DNA of 44,035 nt from Terriglobia bacterium. Its GTDB lineage: Bacteria > Acidobacteriota > Terriglobia > Acidiferrales > UBA7541. Numbering within the stretch: position 1 is the stretch's first letter; each line of letters starts with the position of its first letter. The notes under the pieces were generated by a model that was given only the letters and a program-made list of their open reading frames with translations, had not been told where the DNA came from and did not search any database. The position numbers and the translations under genes are program-made. This document shows positions 43,238-44,035 of the stretch, one piece after another. The DNA is taken from contig JAIQFG010000037.1 of assembly GCA_020073375.1 (NCBI GenBank), forward strand, positions 1-44,035, given 5' to 3'.

Positions 43238-43557
43238 CCAAAATCCTCGAACTTGGGTTTATCCGGGATCTTTCGAGGTTGAAGCAAGCACAAACATGAG
43301 CCAAATAGCGACTAAGGAATGCCTTGACGGATCGCAAATGCGTTGCCTCCAGAAGGATTGCCCAAAAATATATGAATTGGGCTTGCGGAAGTTTCTAATC
43401 AGAATTGCCTTATTTCAGGACGGTTAATTGATGGGTGGCGGGTTTGTGGGCAGTCCCGTCCGTGGATCGGTTGAATCGTTCGTTCAGCAACACTTAAAGC
43501 TAGAAGAAAATCCGGCATAGGATTTCGCACATGTGACCTCCCCAAGACGGTTTGCGT
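43238..43557. other. Intergenic region before the edge gene
   Basis: About 320 bases. It contains the small hairpin near 43243-43271 and an open frame of 29 codons at 43431-43520 with AGGA about eight bases upstream, too short to assert. No tRNA-like fragment or direct repeat of the tRNA 5' region was found here. Confidence 0.45.
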
Positions 43558-44035
43558 TTAGGAGAGCAAAGGCGGCCAAGGAACTTCCGATTCGATCAGC
43601 GGATGCCGCGGCTCATCATCGGGACGTCCGTACTCAAGGCGCCACACCTCGATTTGACCGAGTAGTGCAAATGCCGAGCGCTTACGGAGCGCGTCTTCCT
43701 GCCACATCTCGAAGAGACGTCTTCGAAGAACATTCGATCCACGAGGCACGAGCGTGACCGTGCTGCTGCCTGGGCCATACGGACGGCGCTCAAGGAAGGC
43801 TTCTTCCAACGAACGGAAAAGCTCGTAGGGAATGCCGGAGCCGTCGTCGCGGAGGATGCTCAGGCCCAACACACGATCCTCCTCACTGTCGAACTGCCCG
43901 AAGACTTTTGCGAGAAGCATTCTCTTCGTCTGTGGCAGATCGCCGTTCGTTAGTTCGACCAACCTGCCCTTGAGCGCCTTGTCCTTTGCGGCGCGCTCGG
44001 CAAGCCGCCGTGCGAGGAGGTCGCCGTATCGATGG
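43558..44035 (-). CDS. C-terminal part of an unknown protein, incomplete at right edge
   Basis: The last 158 codons of a minus-strand gene whose start lies beyond 44035 (the frame is open to the edge). The segments LRDDGSGIPYELFRSLEEAF, SAFALLGQIEVWRLEYGRP and DEPRHP stand out. I recall similar tails on large NTPase-type proteins of accessory regions, but this is a weak memory, so no function is given. Its place as opposite-strand cargo at the end of the replication operon is typical of accessory or defence genes in such elements. Confidence 0.65.
   Translation of the reverse strand, partial: HRYGDLLARRLAERAAKDKALKGRLVELTNGDLPQTKRMLLAKVFGQFDSEEDRVLGLSILRDDGSGIPYELFRSLEEAFLERRPYGPGSSTVTLVPRGSNVLRRRLFEMWQEDALRKRSAFALLGQIEVWRLEYGRPDDEPRHPLIESEVPWPPLLS

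Larger units (their letters stand above)
37811..44035. mobile_element. tRNA-linked integrative element, right end outside window
   Basis: Starts next to the tRNA and contains a tyrosine integrase, an unknown gene co-directional with it, an excisionase-like HTH gene, a primase-polymerase/DUF3987 replication protein, two small regulators or hypotheticals and an incomplete gene at the edge. Base composition looks lower in GC than the flanking chromosomal genes. No structural phage or conjugation gene is visible, so it could be a phage satellite, an integrative mobilisable element or an integrated plasmid. The right boundary and attachment repeats were not found. Confidence 0.7.

Noticed and set aside
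43431..43520. 29-codon frame after the HTH gene
   Set aside because: Too short to distinguish from chance despite a weak upstream AGGA.
37734..44035. Search for an attachment repeat: second copy of tRNA sequence in the element
   Set aside because: No copy of either half of the tRNA was seen up to the window edge, so no att site is reported.
1..44035. CRISPR arrays
   Set aside because: No regularly spaced direct repeats of 24-40 bases were seen; the repeats found are isolated palindromes.

Overview
The window looks like chromosomal DNA of a soil-type Acidobacteriota, probably class Terriglobia. This is inferred from a large Oar-like TonB receptor with an N-terminal carboxypeptidase-regulatory domain, an acidobacterial-type von Willebrand factor A protein, secreted propeller proteins with c-type heme sites, and dispersed hairpin repeats containing CATTCCGAACG and GAGGAATCCCTC. 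No rRNA or ribosomal gene is present to confirm it.

Layout. 1-1449: an NRPS adenylation domain (minus strand) that has lost its 5' part and abuts the next gene. 1496-6616: a three-gene set related to 2-hydroxyacyl-CoA dehydratases (HgdB-like subunit, double-domain BadF-type activase, DUF2229 protein). 7352-13001: two heme-plus-propeller secreted proteins and one NHL-type propeller. 13033-16148: DUF3999 and DUF2339 membrane proteins. 16529-21640: a MauG/cytochrome c peroxidase, a class D sortase, a VWFA protein, two divergent paralogous proteins each ending in an LPKTAS sorting signal, and a small Cys-rich membrane protein. 21900-24332: suyA-suyB-exporter, best read as (2R)-sulfolactate sulfo-lyase with a sulfite/sulfate exporter. 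24505-28398: NTF2-like, NHL-propeller, DUF6152 and diheme cytochrome c genes. 28516-31346: a ComC-like sulfolactate/malate/lactate dehydrogenase divergent from an SDF-family symporter. 31514-37632: a secreted hypothetical protein, the TonB receptor with a clear sigma70 promoter and terminator, and a GlcG/HbpS-like protein. 37734-37810: a CAU-anticodon tRNA. 37840 to the right edge: an integrative element with tyrosine integrase, excisionase-like HTH, primase-polymerase/DUF3987 protein and unknown genes.

How the genes may work together. The suyAB, exporter, comC and symporter set would allow uptake of an organosulfonate or organic acid, oxidation or epimerisation of sulfolactate, desulfonation to pyruvate plus sulfite, and export of the sulfur anion. 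The sortase locus contains both enzyme and substrates: two secreted proteins with identical LPKTAS motifs, divergently arranged around two CRP-like palindromes, with strong hairpins behind both substrate genes. The right-hand element has a compact divergent control region with an ATCTAA palindrome between its integrase operon and its replication operon.

Limits: all family assignments were made by reading translated sequence without database searches. Start codons were chosen from Shine-Dalgarno sequences and signal peptides.
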